64,000 nt of DNA, from the NCBI GenBank assembly GCA_963840725.1, contig CAWIZY010000011.1, forward strand, positions 1 to 64,000, given 5' to 3'. Source of the stretch: CAVWDU01 sp963840725. GTDB lineage: Bacteria > Pseudomonadota > Gammaproteobacteria > Pseudomonadales > Halieaceae. The notes beneath the pieces are model-generated. The model was not told the DNA's origin. It did no database searches and worked only from the letters and a program-made list of their open reading frames with translations. The position numbers and the translations under genes are program-made. Of this stretch, positions 9,645 to 18,129 are shown piece by piece. How positions within the stretch are numbered: the stretch's first letter is position 1; each line of letters opens with the position of its first letter.

Positions 9645-10754
9645 CTAGGCGATTTTGATTTCTTCGACCAGGGCGTGACACCCCGTGCTACCTGATCTTT
9701 AGTCAGTTCAGGAAACATGGGTAGTGACAGCAGTTCTGCCTGCTGGCGGCTTCCGTTATTGGTAGATCACCCTCCACATAACCTAAATCGCTGTAGGCAG
9801 GTTGCAAGTGCACTGAAACCGGGTAGTGAATGCCGGTCTGGACGCCTCGCGCGAGGAGCGCAGCCTGTACAGCATCTCTTTGTGGTACACGTATTGGATA
9901 TACGTGGTGTACGGGCCCGGTAGCGTCGTCAACTCTTCCTGGGCAACTGTATGCCAGTGTCTTCGAGCAGTTCAATAGTAGCGATTTGCCAGCTGGCGCC
10001 TTGACTCAGTCCAGTTGTCCAGGTACGGCAGTTTGACCCGCAAAATTGCTCCCTGAAGCCCCTCCATGCGATAGTTGTAGCCCTTGAGGGTGTGATGATA
10101 CTTACGTTCCTGCCCCCAATCCCGAAGCATGCGTATTTTGTCTGCATAATCCGGGTTGTTGGTGACCACCATCCCCGCTTCACCACAGGCACCGAGGTTT
10201 TTACCCGGGTAGAAGCTGAAGCAACCCATGTCGCCAATAGACCCCACGCGACGTCCCTTGTACTCTGCACCGTGCGCTTGGGCGGCGTCTTCGATAACCA
10301 CGAGTTCATGCCGCTGAGCAATTTCGAGTATGGGATCGAGATCCGCAGGTTGACCATGCAGGTGTACCGGCAATATGGCCTTGGTCTTGTTGGTGATGGC
10401 CCCTTCCACCAGATCGGTATTCATGTTTAGTGTGGCTGGGTCGACATCCACGAATACCGCGCGTGCTCCCGTATAGTCGATTGCGGCAACCGTAGCGACG
10501 AAAGTGCTGGCTATGGTGATCACCTCATCACCTGGCCCGACACCGGCCGCCAATAGAGCGAGATGCAAGGCGCTGGTGCCGGAATTGACGCCGATACCGA
10601 ACTCCCCGCCGCTGTACAGGGCAAACTCATTTTCGAAGGCTGCAACCTCGTCACCCAGTATCCATTGAGTACTGGACAACGTGCTGCTGACTGCTGCAAG
10701 CACTTCGTCCTGAATACTCTCGTATTGCGCCTTCAAGTCTAAGAATGGAATCAT
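9645..10754 (-). pseudogene. DegT/DnrJ/EryC1 PLP aminotransferase (WbpE-like), frameshifted
   Basis: The first 260 residues are intact, starting MIPFLDLKAQYESI. The phosphate-binding GTSALHLAL lies near residue 59, Asp156 of DAAQAHGA contacts the PLP ring and Lys185 (FSFYPGKNLGACGEAG) is the Schiff-base lysine. After NWTESRRQLANRYY a shift near 9970 moves the reading frame to HVYPIRVPQRDAVQAALLARGVQTGIHYPV. A further shift near 9735 leads to FPELTKDQVARG and the stop region at 9645. The repaired length of about 370 residues is normal. It would transfer an amino group to a 3-keto UDP-uronic acid made by the Gfo/Idh enzyme. The start overlaps the Gfo/Idh stop (ATGA), so the two are coupled. Confidence 0.75.
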
Positions 10755-11788
10755 GCGACTTTCATTGTCCTCCCGTTCCAGCCCAAGGTGACAGGTCTTC
10801 CCCGTTCATCCAGTGAGCGCGTGGCTGCCTCAAGCACACGTATCACTCGCGACCCAGCCTGGCCGTTGCTGGGTGACACCTCCCCTTCAGTTACGCAGCG
10901 CACAAATTGCTCGGCCTCGACCTGCAGGGCTTCCCTGATGTCCAGTTGCGGTGCCAGCATATCGCCACTTCTATAGGCTATGCGTTGCTCGTAGCTTTCC
11001 TCAAGTCCTTGGTCCAGAGTTATGCCCTTGTCGTAAATCTTGAGCTTTTCACTGGGCTCGCAATCGTCATACACGACCATCTTGCGACTCCCGCCCAGCA
11101 GGGTTCGGCGAAGTTTGACCGGAGACAACCAGTTGACGTGCAGGTGAGCGATGCAGTCGTTCTCGAAAAACACTGTGAGATAAGCAATATTTGCCGGCTT
11201 TCCCTCAACGTGGCTAACGCCGGAAGCCGATACCGCGGTGATTTTCGATGGAAGAACGTAATCCATGATCGCAAGATCATGCACCGCCAGGTCCCACATC
11301 ACATTGACGTCAGATTGGAACAGCCCGAGGTTCACCCTTACAGAGTCATAGTAATAGATGTCGCCGATTTCCCCAGAGGTCACCAGTTCGTGCATCTTGC
11401 GGACAGCGCCCGTGTAGATAAACGTATGGTCAACGTGTAACACCAGACCGCGGCTGTCTGCCTCCTCAATGAGGTGGTCAGCTTGTTCTGTGCTCTCAGC
11501 AAGCGGCTTTTCGACGAATACATGCTTGCCGGCGCGAAGGGCCTGCAGTGCCAACTGGTAGTGGGTGGATACTGGCGTGGCTATGGCCACGGCGTCAATC
11601 TCCGGGTCTGACATCAGGTCTTTGAGATCAGTTGTAACGTTTATCGAGGGGTGCAGTTGCTTTACCCGATCCAGAAGCTCCTCATTAAGGTCGGCCACGG
11701 TCTTAACCTTAGCGCCAGGGACGCTGGAAAAGTTGCGAACCAGATTCGGTCCCCAGTAGCCATAACCGATAATCCCCATATTGAGCAT
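10751..11788 (-). CDS. Gfo/Idh/MocA oxidoreductase, WbpB/WlbA-like
   Basis: Intact 345-residue NAD(P)-dependent sugar dehydrogenase. GYGYWGPN (8-15) is the dinucleotide loop, EKPL (93-96) carries the conserved lysine and WDLAVHDLAIMDY (165-177) carries the catalytic-type His. A clear GGAGG ribosome site precedes the ATG. In WbpB/WlbA this enzyme oxidises C3 of UDP-N-acetylglucosaminuronate to the 3-keto form for the aminotransferase encoded next; that substrate is inferred from the neighbouring aminotransferase, UDP-sugar dehydrogenase and acetyltransferase. It is the intact member of this minus-strand trio. A 1-kb upstream gap probably contains its promoter. Confidence 0.85.
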   Translation of the reverse strand: MLNMGIIGYGYWGPNLVRNFSSVPGAKVKTVADLNEELLDRVKQLHPSINVTTDLKDLMSDPEIDAVAIATPVSTHYQLALQALRAGKHVFVEKPLAESTEQADHLIEEADSRGLVLHVDHTFIYTGAVRKMHELVTSGEIGDIYYYDSVRVNLGLFQSDVNVMWDLAVHDLAIMDYVLPSKITAVSASGVSHVEGKPANIAYLTVFFENDCIAHLHVNWLSPVKLRRTLLGGSRKMVVYDDCEPSEKLKIYDKGITLDQGLEESYEQRIAYRSGDMLAPQLDIREALQVEAEQFVRCVTEGEVSPSNGQAGSRVIRVLEAATRSLDERGRPVTLGWNGRTMKVA

Positions 11789-12817
11789 TGAAAATCCTCC
11801 GTGAGGTGTGTTGTGAGTAAATTTATTTTATATACCCTAGTAACCGATTTGTCGGCCTCAATATTGTCGCAGCAATATCCATGCCAGAGTGCGGTGGTGG
11901 ATCCTTGACACTGTTTGAGCATGCGGTTTATCACATTTTTTTGGCGTCTGAAATGGACGGTGGCTGCCTGGCGCACGAAGGATAGTCAGTGCTAACAGGA
12001 CCTGCCAGCCTGCGCTGTGAGGCGGTGCCTGATTGACGCGTCGATAATGTCACGAGGAAAGCACCAAGGTGAGGAAAGGCCCGTGGCTTGCTTGAGTGTG
12101 TAAAGGTTTATGGTCACTTGTGCAATTTGAACGGTTTTCGAAGAAGCAAGGATCTGTGCGAGGTCGGACTGGCGTCTTTCGCCCAGGCGTCGATCGGTAG
12201 TTTTGTTGATCAGTTGAATTGAGTGGCGCGTGCGTGCCTGGGGGGCACACATTGCTTGTGTTACGAAAAATCGGTCTCTGGTTTCGGTCTGTTCCCAGAT
12301 CAAATTTAGTGTGACCTGGTTCGGCATTTTTTCGCCTTAAAGCGTGTCAGTAAAACTTACACGCGGCAATGTCGGCGTCCTGAACAAGCGCAACTGCTAG
12401 GCTAGGTGGGTGGATACCAGAGAATTGGATGGATGCCAGCGGATTTAACTCGAGATCGTGCGCTGAGGCATTACAAGCCCGACAGACCGCCCGTAAAGGC
12501 GCAATCGGGCTCCACTTCGAGTTTAGCTTAGCAGGGGCTTTAAGAGTTTGGTTTCAGTTTTTGGATCTATCGCAGGCAATCTGTTGACGTCCGGTCCGGT
12601 GCAGTCACGTTCGACAGCATACTTGCGGCACGATACTTGCAGGACTCTTGTTGTTAGTACCGAGGCGGCGCACCGGTACGGAGGTGTTTTGCTGCGGATT
12701 GACTCAAACGGCCACGGATTCCAGCTGCTCGTCGGTTGAAATTGATTCAAGAGTTACTAGCGGCGTGGTCGATATGGCCTGGCGTAGGTTCTGACCTAAT
12801 CAGGCGGAGTATAAGTA
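11789..12817. other. 1-kb divergent intergenic region of the polysaccharide locus
   Basis: Separates the minus-strand Gfo/Idh gene from the plus-strand sugar transferase gene, so it should contain promoters for both halves. A 111-codon frame at 11992-12327 on the minus strand has no family resemblance and no good ribosome site, and I do not call it a gene. No ops element (GGCGGTAG) was seen. Apart from the stem-loop at 12476-12511 I see no clear regulatory motif. Confidence 0.5.
12476..12511 (+). promoter_or_regulatory. Stem-loop in the leader of the sugar transferase operon
   Basis: AGCCCGA pairs with TCGGGCT, with an inner CGCC/GGCG stem between them, about 310 bp upstream of the sugar transferase start. 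No T-run follows, so it is not a standard terminator. It might be a leader RNA structure or an operator. The assignment rests only on base pairing. Confidence 0.3.
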
Positions 12818-13966
12818 GTGGGACAGACAGAGAATGAAGCTTTGAAATATGTTGCTCCTGACGAGCATGTCGGCGGGAGGGGGTGGTCTGAAAACGGCAG
12901 AGCCCACGACAGCCCACTTTTTCAAGTGCTGCCAAAGGCCTTTTTCCTGGAGCAGTTGCGGCGTGAAAGATTGCGTAGTGACCGCTCCGGCGCCGCTCTT
13001 TCGCTGATTATTGTTGCGTTGAAGCATGATTTCAAGTCGGGGTGCAGGAGAACACAGGAGTTGCTTGGTTTACTGCGGGACAATCTCCGTGAGGTAGACA
13101 GTGCAGGCCTTCTGGGACCGACCAGCATAGCGGTGATGCTGCCGGATACCAATAGTGCCGGCGTTCAAATCGTTGCAGAAAAATTCAACGCAGGTGCCGA
13201 CAGTTCCATTGAGTCTGTTGCGACCGCCACCTACCCCGACGCACTTTTCGAAAGCTTGCAGGGAGGGGGCAGGGCAGCTGATAGCCTGGATCCTACGCTG
13301 TTTCTGAACGCGCCGAGACCGCGGCCGGTGCAGTCGGTTGTAAAGCGGGCCATTGATGTACTGGGCGCGATTGTTGGCCTGGTACTGTTCTCGCCCCTGA
13401 TGCTCCTCACTTGGCTTGCGATCAAGTTGACCTCTCCGGGGGCTGCTATTTTCCAGCAGACCCGGCTGGGAAAGGACCTCAAACCCTTCACTTTTTACAA
13501 ATTCAGGTCAATGCATATAGATTCCGATGACGGAGTCCATCGCCTGTATCTGGAGAAACTAATTAAAGGCGATACCGATGAGGTAGACAGGGACGCTTCC
13601 GGAAAGGCCTTCTACAAGATCAAGGCGGACTCGCGAGTGACCAGGGTTGGTCGAATCATCCGCAAAACCAGCATTGATGAACTACCGCAGTTCTTCAATG
13701 TATTGAAGGGTGATATGAGCCTGGTCGGGCCGAGGCCGCCGATTCCGTATGAGGCGCAGAATTATCGTTCCTGGCACCTTCGCAGAATCCTGGAGGTCAA
13801 GCCAGGGCTTACTGGTCCGTGGCAGGTAGGTGGGCGCAGCGAAACGACTTTTGACGAAATGGTCAGGATGGATTTGCGTTACAGCAACGAATGGTCGGTG
13901 CCCATGGACATAGTACTGCTTTTCAAGACGATCAGGGTTGTGCTGGAAGGGCGGGGTGCGGCCTGA
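12818..13966 (+). CDS. Initiating sugar transferase (PF02397) with GGDEF-like N-terminal domain
   Basis: 382 residues, GTG start with GGAG ten bases upstream. Residues about 175-382 are a bacterial sugar transferase domain: one membrane helix (179-202), KFRSM (228-232), DELPQ (287-291) and SLVGPRP (301-307), followed by KPGLTGPWQV. Such enzymes load the first sugar phosphate onto undecaprenyl phosphate and start the repeat unit at the inner membrane. Residues about 35-150 (FFLEQLRRERLRSDRSGAAL ... VMLPDTNSAG) look like the fold of a nucleotide cyclase/GGDEF domain without the GG(D/E)EF motif, so this part is probably regulatory or structural. The usual four-helix N-terminal membrane region of WbaP-type proteins is absent. 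It begins the right-hand plus-strand block. Confidence 0.82.
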   Translation: MGQTENEALKYVAPDEHVGGRGWSENGRAHDSPLFQVLPKAFFLEQLRRERLRSDRSGAALSLIIVALKHDFKSGCRRTQELLGLLRDNLREVDSAGLLGPTSIAVMLPDTNSAGVQIVAEKFNAGADSSIESVATATYPDALFESLQGGGRAADSLDPTLFLNAPRPRPVQSVVKRAIDVLGAIVGLVLFSPLMLLTWLAIKLTSPGAAIFQQTRLGKDLKPFTFYKFRSMHIDSDDGVHRLYLEKLIKGDTDEVDRDASGKAFYKIKADSRVTRVGRIIRKTSIDELPQFFNVLKGDMSLVGPRPPIPYEAQNYRSWHLRRILEVKPGLTGPWQVGGRSETTFDEMVRMDLRYSNEWSVPMDIVLLFKTIRVVLEGRGAA

Positions 13967-14008
13967 AGGTGCTCGGTCCGTGTCACGTATTATAAGAGTG
14001 AGTGTGAG

Positions 14009-14482
14009 ATGATAGGCGAAGACGTGGTGCTCGGAGTTGGCGTGCAGATACCGCATCCTGACTTGGTAAACCTTTACGGTTGCACGGTGAAAGATGGGTG
14101 TAAAATTGGCACCTTTGTGGAGATCCAGAAGGGTGCCACCATCGGTGCGAGTTGCAAGATCTCTAGCCACACGTTCATTTGTGAGGGTGTGGAGGTTGGC
14201 GAAGGGGTTTTCGTCGGGCATGGGGTTATGTTCACCAACGACCTGCGCCCGAGGGCAGTGAACCTCGATGGCAGCTTGCAGTCCGAAGCAGACTGGGAGG
14301 TCCTGCAAACGACCGTGGAGGATCAGGTCTCGATTGGCAGTAATGCCACTATTTTGTGTGGTATTACTATTGGCAGGTCAGCCATGGTGGGGGCTGGTGC
14401 GGTGGTTACCCGTGATGTTCCGGCCTACGCAATCGTCGCTGGAGTGCCGGCCAGAGTGCTGGGGGATGTGCGCGACTCGTGA
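14009..14482 (+). CDS. Left-handed beta-helix N-acetyltransferase (WbpD/WlbB-like)
   Basis: 157 residues made largely of hexapeptide repeats, for example GCKIGTFVEIQKGATIGASC and VEVGEGVFVGHGVMF. The tail IVAGVPARVLG is typical of sugar O- and N-acetyltransferases. The near-family members WbpD and WlbB acetylate the 3-amino group of UDP-2-acetamido-3-amino-uronic acid using acetyl-CoA. The motif GHGVMFTND, with His and Asn at the active-site position, fits that group. It lies 42 bp after the sugar transferase. Its three partner steps (dehydrogenase, Gfo/Idh, aminotransferase) are on the other side of the 1-kb gap. The substrate is inferred from those neighbours. Confidence 0.8.
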   Translation: MIGEDVVLGVGVQIPHPDLVNLYGCTVKDGCKIGTFVEIQKGATIGASCKISSHTFICEGVEVGEGVFVGHGVMFTNDLRPRAVNLDGSLQSEADWEVLQTTVEDQVSIGSNATILCGITIGRSAMVGAGAVVTRDVPAYAIVAGVPARVLGDVRDS

Positions 14483-14596
14483 GCAACCGGTTTTTTGGCA
14501 GTCACACGGGGCTCGGGAGAGCGAAGTCTTTTCAGTGATTGGCAGAGGAAGTGATTCAAATGCCTAAAATCAGGCCAGTTAAACACCGATTGCGGA

Positions 14597-16037
14597 GTGA
14601 ACGCATTGCTATCTAACCAACCCTTGATAGAACAAGGCCTGGCGATTCTGAGGCGCCGGTGGTGGTATTTCCTGCTTCCTTTCCTGGTGTCAGCAGTGGT
14701 TGCTACAGGCGTAGTGCTTGCGTTGCCAAAGACCTATATATCAACCGGCAAAATTGGTGTTGAGTCGCAGCAAATTCCCGAGGACTTCGTGCGCTCCACC
14801 ATTACCACGCTGGCGGGAGAACGGGTGGGTATGATGCAGGCGCGGGTTATGACACCCAGCCGGATGGAGGACATTGTTGAGCGGCTGGGGCTTTATTCAG
14901 AGGATTGGGGCAGCGTGGCAATGTCCAGTCTTGCCGAGAAGCTGGAATACGATACGGTTATTGAGGTGATCTCTGATCCTTACGCCAGTCGCTTGGGCGC
15001 TATCGCCTTTACGGTGGCTTTCGACACGCCGATCCCGAGACGGCACAAGCCGTGGCCGCCGAACTCGTCAAACTTTTTCTTGAGGAGAATGTGATTAGCC
15101 GCACCGAGCGTGCAGCTGAGACAACTGAGTTTCTCGCCGGGAAGCCGACAAACTCGGTGAGCAGGCCAGGCTGATTGATCAACAGATAGCGGAGTTCAAA
15201 CGGGCGCACCGCAATGCCCTGCCGGAGCATTTGGGGCTCAAGACCAGCATGATGACCAGAGCGGAGTCGGATTTGCGTGATGTCATGATGGAGATATCCT
15301 CACTCCAGCAGGAGCGCCGGTTCCTGGATACGCAATCTGCTACGTCAAGAATAGTCTCAACTGAAGAAACACCGACAGTAGTTTCATCGCCGGCAGAAAA
15401 GTTGATTCGGTTGAAGGCCGAACTGGCAGAGAAATCTGTAAGGTATTCTTCCGAGCACTGGGACATCAGATCACTGAAGGCGGAAATCGCAGCACTGGAG
15501 GAGCAGATTTCGATCCGGAACTCAATGCCAGAGGGCAGCGGTCAGGGTGGCTCTACTTATCCCCAATCAGAGACAGACTCTCATTACCGCACTATCACGA
15601 CCCGGTTGAACTTGCTGCGCGATCGGGAAAAAAACCTGCGCGGTGATATCGAAAAATTGCAGGCGGAAATCCAGGAAATGCCGCTGGTAGAAATAGAACT
15701 TCGACGGCTTACGGATCAGTATAACGTGCTGATGGAAGAGTACGGCGAGATCAGAGCTAAGAGACATGATGCTGCGCTGGCTCAAAGCCTTGAGCAGGAT
15801 CAGAAAGCCGAGCGGTTCACCTTGTTGGAGCCACCAGAAGTTCCGCTGGAACCGACACGATCCACCCTGAAGCTTCTTGTGCTGGCACTATTGCTTTCAC
15901 TGGGCGGTGGCGCGGGAGTCGCGTACCTGGCGGAAATGATGGACGACCGTATCTACGGCCAGAGTGTGCTCGCTTCCCTGGTCGGCCAGGAGCCATTGGC
16001 GGTGATTCCCCGCCTGCACGGGTTGCCAAGCGTCTGA
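14597..16037 (+). pseudogene. Polysaccharide chain-length determinant (Wzz/GumC-type), two frameshifts
   Basis: The GTG start at 14597 gives a cytoplasmic tail and a first membrane helix (WWYFLLPFLVSAVVATGVVL), then the Wzz domain (STGKIGVESQQIPEDFV). The frame is lost near 15020; the missing piece, AQAVAAELVKLFLEENVISR, is one frame over. A second shift near 15140 restores the frame that runs to 16037. That part contains the periplasmic coiled coil (LKAELAEKSVRY, LKAEIAALEEQI, LRDREKNLRGDIEKLQAEI) and a second membrane helix (LKLLVLALLLSLGGGAGVAYL). Repaired length is about 480 residues, normal for GumC-like co-polymerases that set chain length with the adjacent BY-kinase. The gene ends soon after the second helix with no fused kinase domain. 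Confidence 0.78.
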
Positions 16038-16266
16038 ACCGGCGGTGATTGTGGGTTAGCATATGTACCCTATAGCTGCGATTCAGATGTGTGCAACATC
16101 AATCACCTCTGCATCGGGCGAGGCGTGCTGGCAGCCGCAGAGTGTGCGCAATCGATAACAGTGCAGGTTAGCTTGAAGAAACAGCATTTGACGACTGAAG
16201 GGCGCTGATGCGCTTCGGAGCAATCGATCTTGGCCCTGCTGTCAGCAGGTAGAGGTAATACAGAGA

Positions 16267-17172
16267 ATGAGCAAATCAACCAGGCCGTCGATCATAGAAA
16301 AAGCGCTGTACGGCCGAGAAGCACGCAGTAAGCCGGGCGAGCCGGAGGAAAGGTCCCGGGCTCGCGGGCCAAGACCCGGTAAGTCCGGTGGGCGTTTTTA
16401 TGAAGAGACTGAGTCTGGTTTTGAGGTACTTGAGTCCGGCGTTGAAGAAGCTGAGACCAGCGCCGAGTCTCGTGGGGACGGATTCAGCGACACCGATCCT
16501 GCCCACGAAATCAAGCGATGGGACGATGCCGCCGAGTCAATGTTCCGGCGAGATTATATCTTCGCGGGTAAAGCAGGCGATGGCGCCTCCGATCAATTCG
16601 ACATGCTTCGCACCAAGATTCTTCGCGAGATGCGTGAAAAAGGATGGCGCACCCTCGGGATAACCTCTCCGATGCCGCGCAGCGGAAAGACAACTATTTC
16701 CATCAATCTATCTATCAGTATCGCCAAGGGTATACACAAGGACATTGTACTGGTTGATCTCGACCTGAGAAATCCCACCATTGCAAACTACCTTGGTATC
16801 GATGCCTCACCCGACCTCTCGGACTTCCTGGATGGCAATATTAACTTCCGGGAACCCTTCGTTAATCCGGGTATACCCCGCTTACTGATTCTGCCCAATA
16901 AAACCGCCCATGATAACTCCTCGGAAATGCTGACATCACGAGCCGCGGTCGGTCTCGCCAAAAGGCTAAGGGCGATGGACGACGTGCAGCTTGTGGTCTA
17001 TGACTTGCCGCCTGCGCTTCCGACCGATGACACCCTGGCCTTCATGCCCCAGATTGATTGCCTGCTTATCGTGGTGGCCGACGGCTTTACCACCAGGCGG
17101 GAGTTGGAGGCGACCCAGAAACTACTTAAGAATTACAATGTGTTGGGATATGTTCTTAATCAGCTTTACTAG
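16267..17172 (+). CDS. BY-kinase-like ATPase of exopolysaccharide synthesis (CpsD/CapB type)
   Basis: 301 residues. An unstructured charged N-terminus (1-95) precedes a P-loop domain. Walker A is SPMPRSGKTT (134-143), Walker A' is VLVDLDLRNP (161-170) and Walker B is LVVYDLPP (242-249), the set that defines bacterial tyrosine kinases. These act with a membrane co-polymerase; here that would be the Wzz-like gene 229 bp upstream. BY-kinases usually end in a Tyr-rich cluster, but this protein ends NVLGYVLNQLY with only scattered tyrosines. It may therefore act as an ATPase without the usual autophosphorylated tail. The final helix and ELEATQKLL are typical of the family. Confidence 0.82.
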   Translation: MSKSTRPSIIEKALYGREARSKPGEPEERSRARGPRPGKSGGRFYEETESGFEVLESGVEEAETSAESRGDGFSDTDPAHEIKRWDDAAESMFRRDYIFAGKAGDGASDQFDMLRTKILREMREKGWRTLGITSPMPRSGKTTISINLSISIAKGIHKDIVLVDLDLRNPTIANYLGIDASPDLSDFLDGNINFREPFVNPGIPRLLILPNKTAHDNSSEMLTSRAAVGLAKRLRAMDDVQLVVYDLPPALPTDDTLAFMPQIDCLLIVVADGFTTRRELEATQKLLKNYNVLGYVLNQLY

Positions 17173-17202
17173 TGTCCTGTCCGGTTAATTCGCACAATTT
17201 CA

Positions 17203-17299
17203 GAGCCTACAGAAAGCGTCACAGTAAGGCGCGTTCCGTAGAGAATACTGGTTGTATTTTCAAGGGACGCAACGCAGCAGTGACGCTTTCTGTGGGCTC
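17203..17299. repeat. 97-bp imperfect hairpin (MITE- or REPIN-like)
   Basis: Outer arms start GAGCCTACAGAAAGCGTCAC and end with its near-complement GTGACGCTTTCTGTGGGCTC. The 14-base core ACAGAAAGCGTCAC pairs perfectly and the pairing continues imperfectly toward the centre (GAATAC / GTATTTTC). It lies 30 bp after the BY-kinase stop. It could act as a transcript-stabilising structure or be an inserted mobile sequence. Only one copy is seen in the window. Confidence 0.75.
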
Positions 17300-17352
17300 C
17301 CGTCGGGCGCGCCAGCCAAGGGTTCTGGCCGCGTTGCACCTCTTGGTAAGGA

Positions 17353-17498
17353 CTGGCAGGCTGTTGATATTCGTTTTCGAGGCAGCCACTGGTAGGCAAA
17401 AACAGGCGAAATAAGGGAGTGTACAGTGAGTACATGACCGATTTGAGCCTGTTTTTAACGCGGTAGTGGCCACGCAGATAGAAAATCAACAACACTAG
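17353..17498 (+). mobile_element. MITE-like element, copy 2
   Basis: Same orientation as the copy at 8024. The left end reads CTGGCAGGCTGTTGATATTCG and the right end GAAAATCAACAACACTAG. The interior matches the other copies through the segments TTTTCGAGGCAGCCACTGG, GGCAAAAACAGGCGAAA and GTGGCCACGCAGATAG. It is slightly shorter than copy 1, and the CTAG on the left has mutated to CTGG. Confidence 0.85.
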
Positions 17499-17535
17499 TC
17501 TTTCTTTGCTCAAAGGGAGCGAGGCGCTGCCTGGA

Positions 17536-17880
17536 TCAGATTTTAATTCGAGCACTGACAAGAAGTTTTATGAACAAGAACCCGATTGTCACGCCTGCGG
17601 TGTTGGCAAGCAGATCGTGAGCTGACAGTGACCGCCCGGGTACAGTGAGTTGCAATAGTTCCAGCAAGCAGCCATAACTGACGATACCAGCGCAGATTAA
17701 AAGATAATTCTCGCTACTACTGGAGGCCCGAAAACCGAGTACGGCGAAAATAAAATAGGCCGCAAGATGTGAGTGCCCATTGTCGTCTCCGACGCCTCCT
17801 GCATCTAATGGTAATAGGGACAAACATCCAATAAGTGCCGCGTAGCAAAGTAGGATCGCAGTGTTGAGTTTTTTTTTCAT
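17536..17880 (-). CDS. VanZ-like membrane protein
   Basis: 114 residues from the ATG at 17880; a start 8 codons upstream is possible. It has four membrane segments: LNTAILLCYAALIGCLSLLPL, a second containing HLAAYFIFAVLGF, a third LLICAGIVSYGCLLELLQL and a fourth NTAGVTIGFLFIKLLV. The pattern HLAAYFIFAVLGF followed by ELLQLTVPGRSLSAHDLLANTAGV is the VanZ-like signature (conserved H, E, Q and R-x-x-x-x-x-D-x-x-x-N). The biochemical role of the family is unclear outside teicoplanin resistance. Such genes are often found at the ends of exopolysaccharide clusters, as here. It is convergent with the BY-kinase. Confidence 0.78.
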   Translation of the reverse strand: MKKKLNTAILLCYAALIGCLSLLPLDAGGVGDDNGHSHLAAYFIFAVLGFRASSSSENYLLICAGIVSYGCLLELLQLTVPGRSLSAHDLLANTAGVTIGFLFIKLLVSARIKI

Positions 17881-18129
17881 TGATGTCGCGAACAGCCCAT
17901 GCAAGTGATAATTCTATCAGGCCACCCTCTTAGTTACTAACTGAGACATCGTCCGATTGCGGAACCACTGGCTGCGGGAATTAGGATTTCGTTCGATCCC
18001 TGGCGATATCAAATGCCGCGAACCTTACTGGGTGTAAACTATTGTGGGAGGGGGGGGGAGGCCACGCGGGCAAGGGGCAAAGCCTTAACTCAAGTGCCAT
18101 TGCCATCTCAAACGCGACGCACTGCGGCG

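Noticed and set aside
11992..12327. 111-codon minus-strand frame in the polysaccharide intergenic region
   Set aside because: No recognised family, no good ribosome site and low-complexity composition; kept only as intergenic.
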